A DNA stretch of 64,000 bases from Melanopsichium pennsylvanicum (lineage: Eukaryota > Basidiomycota > Ustilaginomycetes > Ustilaginales), in assembly GCA_900208305.1 (NCBI GenBank), contig OAPG01000016.1, positions 372,001 through 436,000 of the forward strand, in the 5' to 3' direction. Below are positions 30,576 to 39,920 of the stretch, in pieces (the stretch's first letter is position 1; every line of letters starts with the position of its first letter). The translations under genes were made by a program, and so were the position numbers. The notes under the pieces were generated by a model. The model ran no database searches. It was not told where the DNA came from and saw nothing but the letters and a program-made list of their open reading frames with translations.

Positions 30576-30599
30576 TGCATCGCTCCAAGGTCGTTTCCC
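30557..30599 (-). promoter_or_regulatory. -1 ribosomal frameshift signal between gag and pol of element A
   Basis: On the sense strand the heptamer GGGAAAC (30599-30593) is in the gag frame as G-GGA-AAC. A 7-nt spacer follows, then a perfect 10-bp stem GAGCGATGCA/TGCATCGCTC with a 9-nt loop (30585-30557). After a -1 slip the pol frame is open without interruption. This is the classical X-XXY-YYZ plus stem layout. Confidence 0.88.
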
Positions 30600-31942
30600 T
30601 CGTCCTCGTGGTAGGGCTCGCCTGCGTCGTGATCGTCGGCGAAGAGGTTGGGGTCAAAGTGGTCTTCAAGACCGCCATCGTCTTCGCGATGGTCTTCAGC
30701 TCCGTCTCCTTCCTCTGGTGAGCCGTCCTGTGGTTTCTCCGACTCCAACACCACGTGCGCTCGCATCTGTGGTCCTGATGGTCTAGCCGGGTAAACCGTT
30801 GGCTTGGCGTCTGGACAGTTCCGCTGCCAATGCCCGGTCTTGCCGCAGACCCTACAAGCGTCGCTGTTAAATGTCGTCGGCCCGGGGACGACCCTTCGGT
30901 CGTCGCGAGGTCTCGGTGGTGCTTCCCGTACCGGCAGCTTCTGTGCCAGATGAGGGGGCAACGGTCGAGAGCCAGTTCTCTGGGGAATGCCCGGTTCGGT
31001 ATGAGCAGTCCTGATTGCTGGGGTTGGGGCGAAGCGGACAGCATTCTGCTGATGCCGCATACGCTGGCGATCAATGTCCTCGACCTCCCGGTACCAGGCC
31101 CACTGGTCTTCCGGTGGGTTACGCTCAAACTTCTCCTGAAGTGAGCGAGTAAGGCTCCCTCGGAAGAGGTCGATGACGAACTCAGGGTCCTCCATGTGGC
31201 ACTGAGCTGCCAGGTCTCGGAATTGCTCGACATGTTGCGTTGCTGCTCCTGGTGTGTTGGTAATAAGCCTCAACGCTAGGAGTTTGTTGTAGGCATCGAC
31301 CCTGTCGCTGCGCTGATTGTACAGCTCCCTGAGTCGGGTAGTGAAGTGGCTCCAATCATGGAAGAGCATCCCTTGACGATGCCGATTGACGCGGAGCTTA
31401 CCCTTCCACCACTCTCGAGCGGTGCCCTCGAGCTGGGCTGCCGTGTGTAAGATCATCGAAGTATGGTCGTACACACCATTAGCCTTGAACCAAGCGTCGG
31501 CCTCGAGAATGAAGATATCGATGTCGCGAGTGTCGAGCTTGGGGAATGGAGTCTTGAGGGCAGCGTGGGGCTGAGTGTCCTGTTCACTGCCAGTGCCGGT
31601 CCATGCCTCCGGGGTCACCGGTTTGACATACCGAGGTCCAGTAGGCGTAGCGTACTTCTCTTGGTCGGTGTACGCTCGTCGGTCGAGAATGTCGAAGGTG
31701 ACGGACCGAGGGTGTGGTCTAGTCGCAGGCGTGGGTGTCTCGAGACCACCGAGGTAGGACTCATCCGCCTGCTGCGAGGCTCGACGGGTCGGGGAGCTTA
31801 GATCATGCTCCCTGGCTCGTCGACCAGGGGATGGAGTCTCCTGTTGGTTGAGCCGAGCCTTGAGTGCGGCATTGTCTACCTGCTGCTGCTCAAGGAGGGC
31901 GATGAGGCGGTCGAGTCTGTCATGTAGTGCAGAGTCGGCCAT
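30572..31942 (-). CDS. gag: Gag of element A with CCHC zinc knuckle
   Basis: 456 residues beginning MADSALHDRL. The N-terminal heptad-like segment (DRLIALLEQQQVDNAALKARL) suggests a coiled coil; the middle holds the capsid-like retrotransposon gag domain with WWKGKLRVNRHRQG and YNQRSDRVDAYNKLLAL; near the C-terminus lies one zinc knuckle CRVCGKTGHWQRNC. The acidic C-terminal tail ends at the frameshift signal. Gag forms the virus-like particle and packages the RNA. The frame is intact. Confidence 0.92.
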   Translation of the reverse strand: MADSALHDRLDRLIALLEQQQVDNAALKARLNQQETPSPGRRAREHDLSSPTRRASQQADESYLGGLETPTPATRPHPRSVTFDILDRRAYTDQEKYATPTGPRYVKPVTPEAWTGTGSEQDTQPHAALKTPFPKLDTRDIDIFILEADAWFKANGVYDHTSMILHTAAQLEGTAREWWKGKLRVNRHRQGMLFHDWSHFTTRLRELYNQRSDRVDAYNKLLALRLITNTPGAATQHVEQFRDLAAQCHMEDPEFVIDLFRGSLTRSLQEKFERNPPEDQWAWYREVEDIDRQRMRHQQNAVRFAPTPAIRTAHTEPGIPQRTGSRPLPPHLAQKLPVREAPPRPRDDRRVVPGPTTFNSDACRVCGKTGHWQRNCPDAKPTVYPARPSGPQMRAHVVLESEKPQDGSPEEGDGAEDHREDDGGLEDHFDPNLFADDHDAGEPYHEDEGNDLGAMQ

Positions 31943-31971
31943 CTTGGTGAACTTGGGGCGTCGCTTGTACG

Positions 31972-31981
31972 ATCCACTCTA
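31972..31981 (-). other. Self-priming primer binding site of element A
   Basis: On the sense strand TAGAGTGGAT lies one base after the 5' LTR end. The same ten bases occur on the opposite strand inside the LTR (32481-32490), so the element's own RNA contains the complement ATCCACTCTA. It lacks the TGG start typical of a tRNA-primed site. Confidence 0.75.
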
Positions 31982-31982
31982 A

Positions 31983-32894
31983 TGTCAGCGGTCGCGTGCC
32001 AGAGATCCGAATTCCCGTGAGAAAGCGCAACTCGCCGGATTTCAGTGAATTCCGGCGGTTAAGCTTGGCCTCAACGGATATCGAAGAGAATCCCGCGAGT
32101 GGCGATCTCTCGACGGATATCGGCTGACCGCTGGTGACACTCCGTACAGAGGTAACGCGGCAAGCTCGGACGGGGTATTTGGTCGACGTGAGTGCCACGA
32201 CGTCGACGGGATACTGCTGATGGCTGGGTTAGACCTCAGCCGTTGTTGCCGGTGGAGTTATGAGGGACTGGTTGTGGTGCCAGGCCCGCGGTTGAGGTTC
32301 CGCCTGTGGTTGAGGTGCTACAGCGTCGATTGTGGTGTCGACGACGTCTATACGTTGTTCTCCGTTCACCGACGGGGACACAGACTATATGGATCGCAAT
32401 AAATGGTATTGCGATGTGCGACGTGTGAAGAGTATGGTAAGTACGACGTACTGATAACTATGTGTGACTGAGATATAAGATAGAGTGGATGAGCTTCCGC
32501 TCATCCGATAGCGGGGAACAGAGTATTTATATATATGTATCGTGTGCGAGGTCCATCGGTACTGTACGACCTGCGTGCGTCGAGCTTGGACCCCCGCACG
32601 ATAAGACTGCCCCCTAGTCCTTCGGCAGGGTGCTTCCGAGCACGCCCGCGTGCTCCCTCTCCGTTGCCCCCTGGGCGTCGATAGACCCACGTGTCGTTCC
32701 GGCGTGGCGTTGGTCGCCGCCATCGCAGATGCTCCCCTTGCCGTCGATACCTTCGATATCCGGCGAGTCACTGCCACTCGCCGAATTTCCGTGAGATCCG
32801 TTGAGACCTGCTCTCTCACCGGATTTCGTCCGATTCAACTTCTCGGTCCTGCGCTAACCTTAAATCCCATGAGCCCACCAATATCCACCAGATC
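31983..32894 (-). repeat. 5' LTR of element A, first part (912 bp)
   Basis: Matches the left LTR base for base except at five positions I found, up to AGATC (32890-32894), where element B begins. The LTR resumes at 40535. Confidence 0.95.
32488..32505 (-). promoter_or_regulatory. Perfect hairpin beside the predicted RNA start in the element A LTR
   Basis: GATGAGC and GCTCATC form a 7-bp stem around GGAA on the sense strand, between the TATA-like sequence (32524-32539) and the self-priming segment (32481-32490). It may lie at the 5' end of the genomic RNA; the exact start is unknown. Confidence 0.5.
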
Positions 32895-33324
32895 TGTTAA
32901 GGCTGTAGGGTCTAGATACCGCGGGCGGCTACAGCCGGGATGGAGGCTACGGGTACGGAGAGGTCGTAGGCGGGGCAACACAGGCGGTCGGGGGTCAGAG
33001 CACACTACTGCGTTGCTATAGAGCTAACTAAGTAATACATGCGACGAGGTCCGGAGGCAACCTCATGTCAGGCGGGGGCGGGGTGGTAAGGTACAGGAAC
33101 TATCGGTCACTTCCCACCGCGGCGTTACAATGTTAGGTTGCCGACGGTTGTATCCTACGTACGGAGGGACCAGCCGCGGTTGGGCGGTAGGAGGATCGTG
33201 TCAGGCCGACCGCTCCGCTGCAAGGGGTCCGGAGAGGGTCGGTCGGGGCCCGATCACAACGATCGCTCAATCGGGAGGGGGGCCGAGCACCCCCTCTTTG
33301 GACTCCGGTTGGTAGGCACTAACA
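32895..33324 (-). repeat. 3' LTR of element B
   Basis: 430 bp, TGTTAAGG...CACTAACA. Carries A or T where the right LTR has CpG at 32977, 33149, 33222 and 33258. Confidence 0.96.
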
Positions 33325-33333
33325 TTACCCCCC
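33325..33333 (-). other. Polypurine tract of element B
   Basis: GGGGGGTAA on the sense strand immediately before the 3' LTR, matching the GGGGGGGTAG tract of element A in position and form. Confidence 0.8.
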
Positions 33334-33627
33334 GGTTCAGGCCGACTGGTCCCCAGGCGGCTGATAGGACAGGAGGGCGAGGGGGGTCGTACTCCCTCAA
33401 CCTTAATCCGCGCCAGGGGCGCCTCTCTGTACAAGTTGCGACGCTCGTCTCGGCAATTTAATCGCGGATGCGCAGCAATGAGGCAATACCACCCACAATG
33501 CCTTGGACCGGCGGAATTGACTGTGCGCCATTGCTCGTGCGTAGCTATCGAGGAGGGATATAAGGATGGGGTTCAACGGGTCTTCCTTCTCAATTTCCCC
33601 CATTCTTCCCCATTCTTTTTTTTCACA

Positions 33628-35082
33628 ATGTCGTTGCCACCAGCAGACGCTTCCTTGGATTGTCTTTTTTTTGCAATGTCGTTGTCACCAGTAGACGCTC
33701 CCATGGATTCCCCGGCCGACAACCCGTCGGCCGGTGTCAGTACCGTTCCCCCTCCATCGCCTACGTCCGCGACGGCGGCAGCGTCGGCAACAGCAGCAGC
33801 AGCAACAACAACAACAGCACCAACAACAACAACAACGTTACCCGCTTCCGGAGGTGAGTCGATCGTGGTTCCGTCGTGATTCGGTTGCGGATGGGGGCCC
33901 AGAGGGCCTGACAACCACCGGTCGGTGCCGTGGAATGGGTTACTGACGTTTGTTCCCTCCCCCTTGTTTCGATTACGACAGATCGGCCGTCGGAGACCTC
34001 CGCTGGTCCCATCCGGGGGGTGCGCCGTTCTCCGCGTGCTCACCTTTCCCGGGGGGCCAACTCGGGCCGTCGCAAGCGCGCCGTGTGTCAACAGTCTGCC
34101 GATCCGTCGGCCATTCCTTCCTCTGCATCGACCAACACTTCCCTCGTCCTGGCGCCCCGGAATTCGATGCCGTGGTCGCGTCCTTCGGTTCCCATTGAGA
34201 TCACTCCGGAACTCGTTGGTGATGGTAAGTATTTGTTCCATTGCTGTGTTGATTGGGATCGCTACTGACGTTTGTGTTTCCGTGGCCGATACGACAGACC
34301 TTGCCCCGCTATGGGCCGAGACGTGGGGCGATTGCTACGCCTGCGTATGCGCCGGCGTTGCCTGTGAGCGGGCGGGAGGCGATCTCCGCTGCCGTCGGTG
34401 TCAGGGGCACCACGGGCAACCCTGCGACGCGGATATGCGCGGTAAGTATTTCCGTCGGGCGTCTGTCGCGATGTCTTGGGTGGTCGGCTGACTCTTGTTC
34501 CTCCTTTTGTTTTCCTCGACAGTCCCACCACTTGGCGGCGCCCAAGGTCCCCTCCAAATGAGGGTTTACGCGTGCTTGCTTGAGAGGTGGAGGTCCGGAG
34601 GGGTCGGTCGGCGTCGCCGCCCCCACCCCAACGTCAGGTTGTCGCTGAGGACACTTGGCGAGATCCCGGAGGAGGAGGAGGAACTGAGGGAGGAGGTGGC
34701 TCGGGTGGGCGCGGTGGGTCGGGAGCGGGAGGCGGCTCGCAAGCGAGCTAGGTCTCGCCCCAACCGTCCAGCCGAGGCTGCCCGAGAGCGGCGCCGCACT
34801 CGGGCGCGGGCCCAAGGCCAGCCGGAGGAGTCCGCTACGGGCCTGGGGGATCTGGGTGCGGCCGTAAGGCGTGCCGAGTCCCTCTTCCACGGGGTGCAGG
34901 AGGGGACTGAGTTATTTCAACAGGGGCTGGCCGACGTGGCTGCGCTGTTGCTGACAGAGTCGCTGAGGACCGGCGGCGAGCGAGAGCTCTGCCGGATCAG
35001 CAAGATCCAGCAACTGTCGCAGAACACGCGACAGCAGGTGGACGTGGTCTGGGCGTGGTTGGAGGGCTTCCTGAGGGACTAG
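33628..35082 (+). CDS. Antisense accessory gene of element B, Zn2Cys6-like protein (4 exons)
   Basis: Opposite strand to gag-pol, between pol and the 3' LTR. Exons 33628-33853, 33982-34224, 34298-34441 and 34523-35082; three introns, all phase 1, with GTGAGT or GTAAGT donors, TACTGAC or CTGAC branch sites and CGACAG acceptors. Product 390 residues. Ala/Thr-rich low-complexity N-terminus; basic VRRSPRAH...GRRKR stretch; cluster CYACVCAGVAC-x8-CRRCQGHHGQPC, i.e. C-x2-C-x6-C-x8-C-x2-C-x7-C, the Zn2Cys6 pattern; then a glutamate/arginine-rich coiled-coil-like region and a helical C-terminus. The whole model keeps one frame, strong evidence for a functional gene. The first 25 residues contain a near-duplication (MSLPPADAS / MSLSPVDAP). 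DNA binding and a role for the element are inferred. Confidence 0.8.
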
Positions 35083-35265
35083 CCCCGGGGCCCCTCCTCG
35101 AATGCATTTGTTTTCTTTTCTGTCGCTTGCGTGTGTGTGTGTCCGTGTGTGGGAGTGGGGGTGAGGGGAGCCCGACCGGGTCTCCTACTCCAGAGGTCGG
35201 GGACCGGAGGGGTTTTGGCTCCGGCGGGGGGGTCTCCCGACGGCGACCGTCGCTCGTATCCGTGC

Positions 35266-38200
35266 CTAACGCCGGGTAGGGGCCGGCTCGGTCGGGTTCG
35301 CGGCGTGGTACGCAGCGACCAGATCCGGGGCGCGGTCCACGTCTTCCGCCGGGACCCAGCTTGGGGGGTACCCTACCCAGGAGACCTTGTACTGTAGGCG
35401 TCCGGCGCGGCGGCGGGAGTCCAATACGCCCTCGACTTCGAAATCGGCGTAGTCGTCCTCCAGAGTAGTTGGTTGGGGGGCGTCGTTGGACTCCCTGACT
35501 CCGTCGGGGTATGGCTCCAGCATCTGTACGTGAAAGACGGGATGGACCTTCCACGACGGAGGCAGGAGGAGTCGGTAGGCTCGGTCGCTAATCACCTCGT
35601 CGACTTTGAACGGGCCGGCGAGGGGGTTGGAGAGCTTGTGGGAGGGTCGGTCGCTGCGGAGGTGCTTGGTACGGAGGAGCACCAGGTCCCCCCGGCGGAA
35701 CGAGACGTCGCTCCTGCGACGGTTAAACCACTTCGCAACGGCAAGGTTGGCTTTGGCGATGGCGTCCTGGCACACCCGCACTTTATCCGCCGACGGAACG
35801 TTGGAGGTGGCCGGGGGGATGGAGGGGTGTGCCCGAGGTGCAAATGTGAAGCAAGCTATAGCCGGGGCGATGGTTGTGGTCGCCGACGGTCTTTGGTTCA
35901 GCGCGAGCTGGGCTGTCGGCAGGAGGGTTGCCCAGTCGCTGTGGTCGTAGGCCGTATAGAAGCGGAGGAACAACTCCAGCGTCTGGTTGGCTCGCTCGGT
36001 CTGGCCATTTGTTTGAGGGTGGTAGGCCGACGAGTAAGACCCTTTAATCCGGAGGGCCCGGAGGAGTTCCGTCCAAACGGAAGCTACAAACGTGGTTCCT
36101 CGGTCAGATACAATGGTGTCCGGGAGGCCAAAGTATGAAAAGACGTAGCGGTGGAGCTGGTACGCCAAAGTCTCCGCCGTATCGGTTTTGTTTGCAGGAA
36201 TGAAGACCACAAACTTGGTGAGGCGGTCGACGACTACGAAAATGGAGTTGTAGGTGGTGCCGTTGGCAAGGGAGGGCGGGAGGTCAGTGATGTGGTCCAT
36301 GGTAATAGTGGACCAGGGCCGATCGGGAGGGACCGACGGGAGAAGGTAGCCGTGGGGTTTGTGACGGGGGTGTTTTGCCCTTCGGCAGGCCGCGCAAGAG
36401 GCGACATAGCTATTGGTGTCCTGCACCATGGTTGGCCAGTAAAAACGTTGACGCATGAGATGGAGGGTCATCTTGCGGCCAGGATGTCCCGCCGTAGGGT
36501 GGTCGTGCAGTAGGTGGAGTGCCTTGTCCCGTAATTGGGGTGGCAGGTAGACGTGACCCTCTGTGGTGTACGGGACACCATCGCGGACGGCAACGTTTGG
36601 GGGGAGGTTGGCCGCTTTCCGGAGGGTTTCGATCCACTCCGTAGGCAGGGGGTCCGAGGAGTGTACGCCGGCTGCCCTTGCAAACAAGTTTGCAGGGAGG
36701 AGAGTGGCTTGGTTGGCGGGGTCTGGGCGCGACGGTCCGTCGGGGAACAAGTCGTGCCGGCGACTCAGAGCGTCGGGGCGGACGGCCTCCTTACCCGGAC
36801 GGTAGTGGAGGACGAAGTCGAACTCAGCCAGGTCGGCTTGCCAGCGGGCTTGGCGACGGTTGAGTTGTCGCTTTGTCTGAAAATACTGGAGCGCCTGGTG
36901 GTCGGTGTAAATGAGGAACGGTCGGGTGAGGCCATGGAGGTAGTGTCTCCAAGCGCCGCAGGCGTCTACGATAGCCAGGAGTTCCTTGTCGTGGATTTCG
37001 TAGTTACGCTCCGCCGGGATCATCTTTCGCGACCAGTATGCCACAGGATGGAGGGTATGCGAGCGGCTGTTGGGCTCGGCGCTCGCGTCGGCGCCCGGCT
37101 GTGGGTGCCACTGCGACAGCACGGCGGCTACCACAGCGTCGCTCGCGTCTGTTTTGACGACGGTGTAGAGCGTTGGAGAGAAGTGCCGGAGGATAGGGGC
37201 AGAGGTGAACGCTTCTTTCAGCCGGTTGAAGGCTGCCGTTGCTTCCGGGGGCAGATCTACCTTTCCGGAGGCTCCTCCTTTCAGGAGGTTGGTGAGGGGG
37301 GCCGCTACACGAGAATAGTGGCGGATGAAGCGACGGTAGAAGTTGGCAAATCCGAGGAAGACTTGGATCTGTCGGATCGACTGTGGTGGCGGCCACTCCA
37401 AGACTGTACTGACCTTGGTTGGGTCCATGGAGAGGCCGTCGGGACTGACGAGGTAGCCGAGGAACTCGACGGAGTCGGTGTGGAATTTGCATTTGTCCGG
37501 AGCGCAATACAGCTGATGCTTCCGTAATCGATCCAACACTTGGCAGACGTGGTGGTGGTGGTCGGCCTCGTTGTCGGAGAAGACTAGGATGTCGTCCAGA
37601 TATACGATGACGGACATGTCTAAGAGATCCGACAGCACGTGGTTCATGAGCCGTTGGAAGGTCGCCGGAGCGTTGCAGAGGCCAAACAGCATGACGAGGT
37701 ATTCGTAGCTGCCGTAGCGCGTGCGGAATGCGGTCTTCCATTCGTGGCCGGGGGCGATCCGGAGGAGGTTGTAGGCACCCTTCAGGTCGAATTTAGTGAA
37801 GATCTTGGCCGTCGCCAGCCGATCAAGGTGTTCGGAGATGAGGGGGATCGGGTAGCGATCCTTGACGGTGATGGCGTTGAGGGCGCGGTAGTCCACACAC
37901 GGCCGGAGGCGACCGTCCTTCTTTGGTACAAAAAGAAGGGGCGCGGCAGCTTGGCTACTCGACGGTCGGATGAAGCCAATGGCCTGCATCTTCCGGAGGT
38001 AGTTCCGGAGCTCCTCTTGTTTGCGGTGCAACAGGGAGTAGAGTGCGCCGTAGGGAGGGGTTTTGCCAGCCTCCAGGTTGATCTCGTGGTCGTGTGGGCG
38101 GTGGGGAGGCAATTGGTCGGCCCTCTCGGCGTCGAAGACGTCGGCGTACTCGCGGTACTCTGGCGGTAGGACGGCGAGGTCGGTCGCGGAAGCTCGGAGG

Positions 38201-38823
38201 GGCAGTAGCTCCTCTTCCGGTTCTGGGAGGACCAGCAGGTCCTCCTCAGTGGAGACCAGCTGTCGCCGGCCGACCAAGTTGTGGAGTTCGTTCTTTTCGA
38301 TTTTGGGGTTGGAGGGCACCGTGACGGTGTGGGGGACCCGGAGGTCCCACGTAGGGAGGGTATAGTTTGGCTCCGGCCTGGCGGCCTCGATCCAATCCAT
38401 TCCCAACAGCACGTCGTGGGAGGTCATGGGGGTGATGAAGAGTCGGTGGCGTGAGGTGATGCAGTGGTTGTTGATGATGATATCCACCGCCGCGTGGCGA
38501 CTGATGGCGGCCAACATGCCCTGGAGGAATGTGGCGTGGACGGATTTACGGAGGGAGTGGGTAGGAATGTTGGCCGTTGCGACCATTTCGGGAGTAATGA
38601 AAGAAGCGGTGGCGCCGGTATCGAGCAAGGCAAGGCCTTGCGTGTCGCCGACGCTTACCAAGCATTCGTAGGTTGGTAAGGTAGGGTGTCGATGGATCCG
38701 GAGAACGGATCCCTCTTGCTCCACGACGGGAGTGTCGGTCCGGTGGGCTGCCCAGAATGCTGCGGCGAGCACCCGGAGCTGGCTTAGGTTGTCGATGGGT
38801 TTGGACCGAAGGAACCCATCGAC
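35266..38823 (-). CDS. pol: Pol polyprotein of element B (protease, RT, RNase H, integrase, chromodomain)
   Basis: Open from the gag/pol overlap to 35266, about 1,185 residues after the frameshift; no ATG is needed. Domains in order: retropepsin (LLDTGATASFI), reverse transcriptase (FDLKGAYNLLRI, LFGLCNAPATF, VIYLDDILVFSDN), RNase H (KTDASDAVVAAVL, IHDKELLAIV, YTDHQALQYF), integrase zinc domain (H-H-C-C, CAACRRAK), integrase core (VVDRLTKFVVF, VSDRGTTFVA, and HPQTNGQTERANQ with the catalytic Glu), GPF-type tail (AGPFKVDEVI) and a chromodomain (YKVSWVGYPPSWVPAEDV). All catalytic acids are visible and the frame has no stop, so this pol appears active. Chromodomains of this group direct integration to heterochromatin, which fits its position in a repeat island. 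Confidence 0.95.
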   Translation of the reverse strand, partial: VDGFLRSKPIDNLSQLRVLAAAFWAAHRTDTPVVEQEGSVLRIHRHPTLPTYECLVSVGDTQGLALLDTGATASFITPEMVATANIPTHSLRKSVHATFLQGMLAAISRHAAVDIIINNHCITSRHRLFITPMTSHDVLLGMDWIEAARPEPNYTLPTWDLRVPHTVTVPSNPKIEKNELHNLVGRRQLVSTEEDLLVLPEPEEELLPLRASATDLAVLPPEYREYADVFDAERADQLPPHRPHDHEINLEAGKTPPYGALYSLLHRKQEELRNYLRKMQAIGFIRPSSSQAAAPLLFVPKKDGRLRPCVDYRALNAITVKDRYPIPLISEHLDRLATAKIFTKFDLKGAYNLLRIAPGHEWKTAFRTRYGSYEYLVMLFGLCNAPATFQRLMNHVLSDLLDMSVIVYLDDILVFSDNEADHHHHVCQVLDRLRKHQLYCAPDKCKFHTDSVEFLGYLVSPDGLSMDPTKVSTVLEWPPPQSIRQIQVFLGFANFYRRFIRHYSRVAAPLTNLLKGGASGKVDLPPEATAAFNRLKEAFTSAPILRHFSPTLYTVVKTDASDAVVAAVLSQWHPQPGADASAEPNSRSHTLHPVAYWSRKMIPAERNYEIHDKELLAIVDACGAWRHYLHGLTRPFLIYTDHQALQYFQTKRQLNRRQARWQADLAEFDFVLHYRPGKEAVRPDALSRRHDLFPDGPSRPDPANQATLLPANLFARAAGVHSSDPLPTEWIETLRKAANLPPNVAVRDGVPYTTEGHVYLPPQLRDKALHLLHDHPTAGHPGRKMTLHLMRQRFYWPTMVQDTNSYVASCAACRRAKHPRHKPHGYLLPSVPPDRPWSTITMDHITDLPPSLANGTTYNSIFVVVDRLTKFVVFIPANKTDTAETLAYQLHRYVFSYFGLPDTIVSDRGTTFVASVWTELLRALRIKGSYSSAYHPQTNGQTERANQTLELFLRFYTAYDHSDWATLLPTAQLALNQRPSATTTIAPAIACFTFAPRAHPSIPPATSNVPSADKVRVCQDAIAKANLAVAKWFNRRRSDVSFRRGDLVLLRTKHLRSDRPSHKLSNPLAGPFKVDEVISDRAYRLLLPPSWKVHPVFHVQMLEPYPDGVRESNDAPQPTTLEDDYADFEVEGVLDSRRRAGRLQYKVSWVGYPPSWVPAEDVDRAPDLVAAYHAANPTEPAPTRR

Positions 38824-38835
38824 CCTTAGTTTCCC
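38791..38835 (-). promoter_or_regulatory. -1 ribosomal frameshift signal between gag and pol of element B
   Basis: Sense-strand heptamer GGGAAAC (38835-38829) is in gag phase as G-GGA-AAC, immediately before the gag stop TAA. After a 5-nt spacer comes a perfect 11-bp stem, GTCGATGGGTT/AACCCATCGAC, with an 11-nt loop (38823-38791). Pol is open in the -1 frame through this point. Textbook layout. Confidence 0.92.
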
Positions 38836-39920
38836 TCCGGGGGATCCTCCGAATCCGATAGGTCACTGTCGGGGTTGGAGGCTGACCCGTCATCCATGGG
38901 GTTGACGAGTATAGTCCCGGAATCGTTGTCGAATGAAATAGCATGTGCCCGGAGAGTTTGTGTTTGGGGTGCCTTCGGGCAGTCACGGGCCAAATGGTCG
39001 CTGCCACCGCAGCCAAAGCACTGCCCGTTGGTCCGTCGGTGCTGGCGGAGGCGTTCCGCCGCATCACGCATAGGGTCCTTGGCCGGTAGTGGAGGTCGTT
39101 CCATTTTGCGGGGTCCCTCCGGAGGCTCTCGTTTGGCCGTCACGGCTGGGAGGGGCGGTCGGTGTCGCAGCTGTGACTCCGAGGGTCTTGTCGTGGCCTC
39201 CTGTATCACCTGCATCCGGCGCTCCGTGACAATGGCGGCGTTGATGAAGTCACGGATGTCGGTCATCGGCACGTGGGTGAGCTTTTCCCGTAGGCGCGGC
39301 CGGAGGCTTTGTTCGAACAGCATCAACGCCTGCTGCTGGTCGGTCAGGTGCGATTTGGCCGTCAGCGACATGAACTCCGCCGCGTGCTCCGATACCGATC
39401 CCTTCTGGCGGAGGGCATTCAGTTGGAGGCGTGCGGTGTAGCTGGGGTCGGGATCGCCATGGACGCGACGGAGGTCGGCGCAAAAGGCCCTCCAGGAGCT
39501 CATCCAGGGCGGATCCTCCCCCTCCTGTTGTCGCACATTGCGAATGCGGGTTCGTGGTTTGCCCGTCATGTTGCCGATGGCAAACATGATGCGACAGGCA
39601 TCCGTCGGAAACTTGGAGGGATTAGCCTCGAAGTTGAGTTCGCATTGATCCAAGAAGTCCTCCAGTTTGTCTTGGCTGCCGTCCCATTCCGGAGCCTGGA
39701 GTCGAATCTCTGGCTCGCGGGGCGCGGCCTCCACGTAGACGGGGGCTACGGTTGGCGGGGGGACCTGGGCAGCGGTTGCTCCTTGGTAGTGCTGGGAAGA
39801 CTCCGGTCTAGGTTGATCCCCCCTGGGGAAGAAGGCGGCCTCTAGCAGAGCGGTAATGCGCCGCTGTTGTTCAGAGGTTTCACGCAGAAGCGCCAGGATA
39901 TCCACTTGCCCTTGGACCAA
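38826..39920 (-). CDS. gag: Gag of element B with CCHC zinc knuckle
   Basis: About 364 residues are shown from a TTG codon; the frame is open further upstream to the LTR but holds no ATG. It contains a heptad-like N-terminal part (LALLRETSEQQRRITALL), the capsid-like gag domain (LEDFLDQCELNFEANPSKF), and one zinc knuckle CFGCGGSDHLARDC near residue 300, then an acidic tail ending at the frameshift heptamer. The only suitable upstream ATG (40060-40058) lies in another frame, which joins the gag frame only if one base is added in an eight-base C run (40016-40023). So this copy may have lost its normal gag start by homopolymer slippage, or the run is a sequencing error. Confidence 0.85.
   Translation of the reverse strand: MVQGQVDILALLRETSEQQRRITALLEAAFFPRGDQPRPESSQHYQGATAAQVPPPTVAPVYVEAAPREPEIRLQAPEWDGSQDKLEDFLDQCELNFEANPSKFPTDACRIMFAIGNMTGKPRTRIRNVRQQEGEDPPWMSSWRAFCADLRRVHGDPDPSYTARLQLNALRQKGSVSEHAAEFMSLTAKSHLTDQQQALMLFEQSLRPRLREKLTHVPMTDIRDFINAAIVTERRMQVIQEATTRPSESQLRHRPPLPAVTAKREPPEGPRKMERPPLPAKDPMRDAAERLRQHRRTNGQCFGCGGSDHLARDCPKAPQTQTLRAHAISFDNDSGTILVNPMDDGSASNPDSDLSDSEDPPEGN

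Noticed and set aside
31972..31981. tRNA-primed binding site for element A
   Set aside because: No TGG at the site and no complementarity to a common fungal primer tRNA that I recognise; the match to its own LTR is more economical.
35266..39920. CRISPR-like or bacterial origin for repeated motifs in the window
   Set aside because: All repeats are explained by LTRs, microsatellites, palindromes or tandem units; no regular spacer structure.
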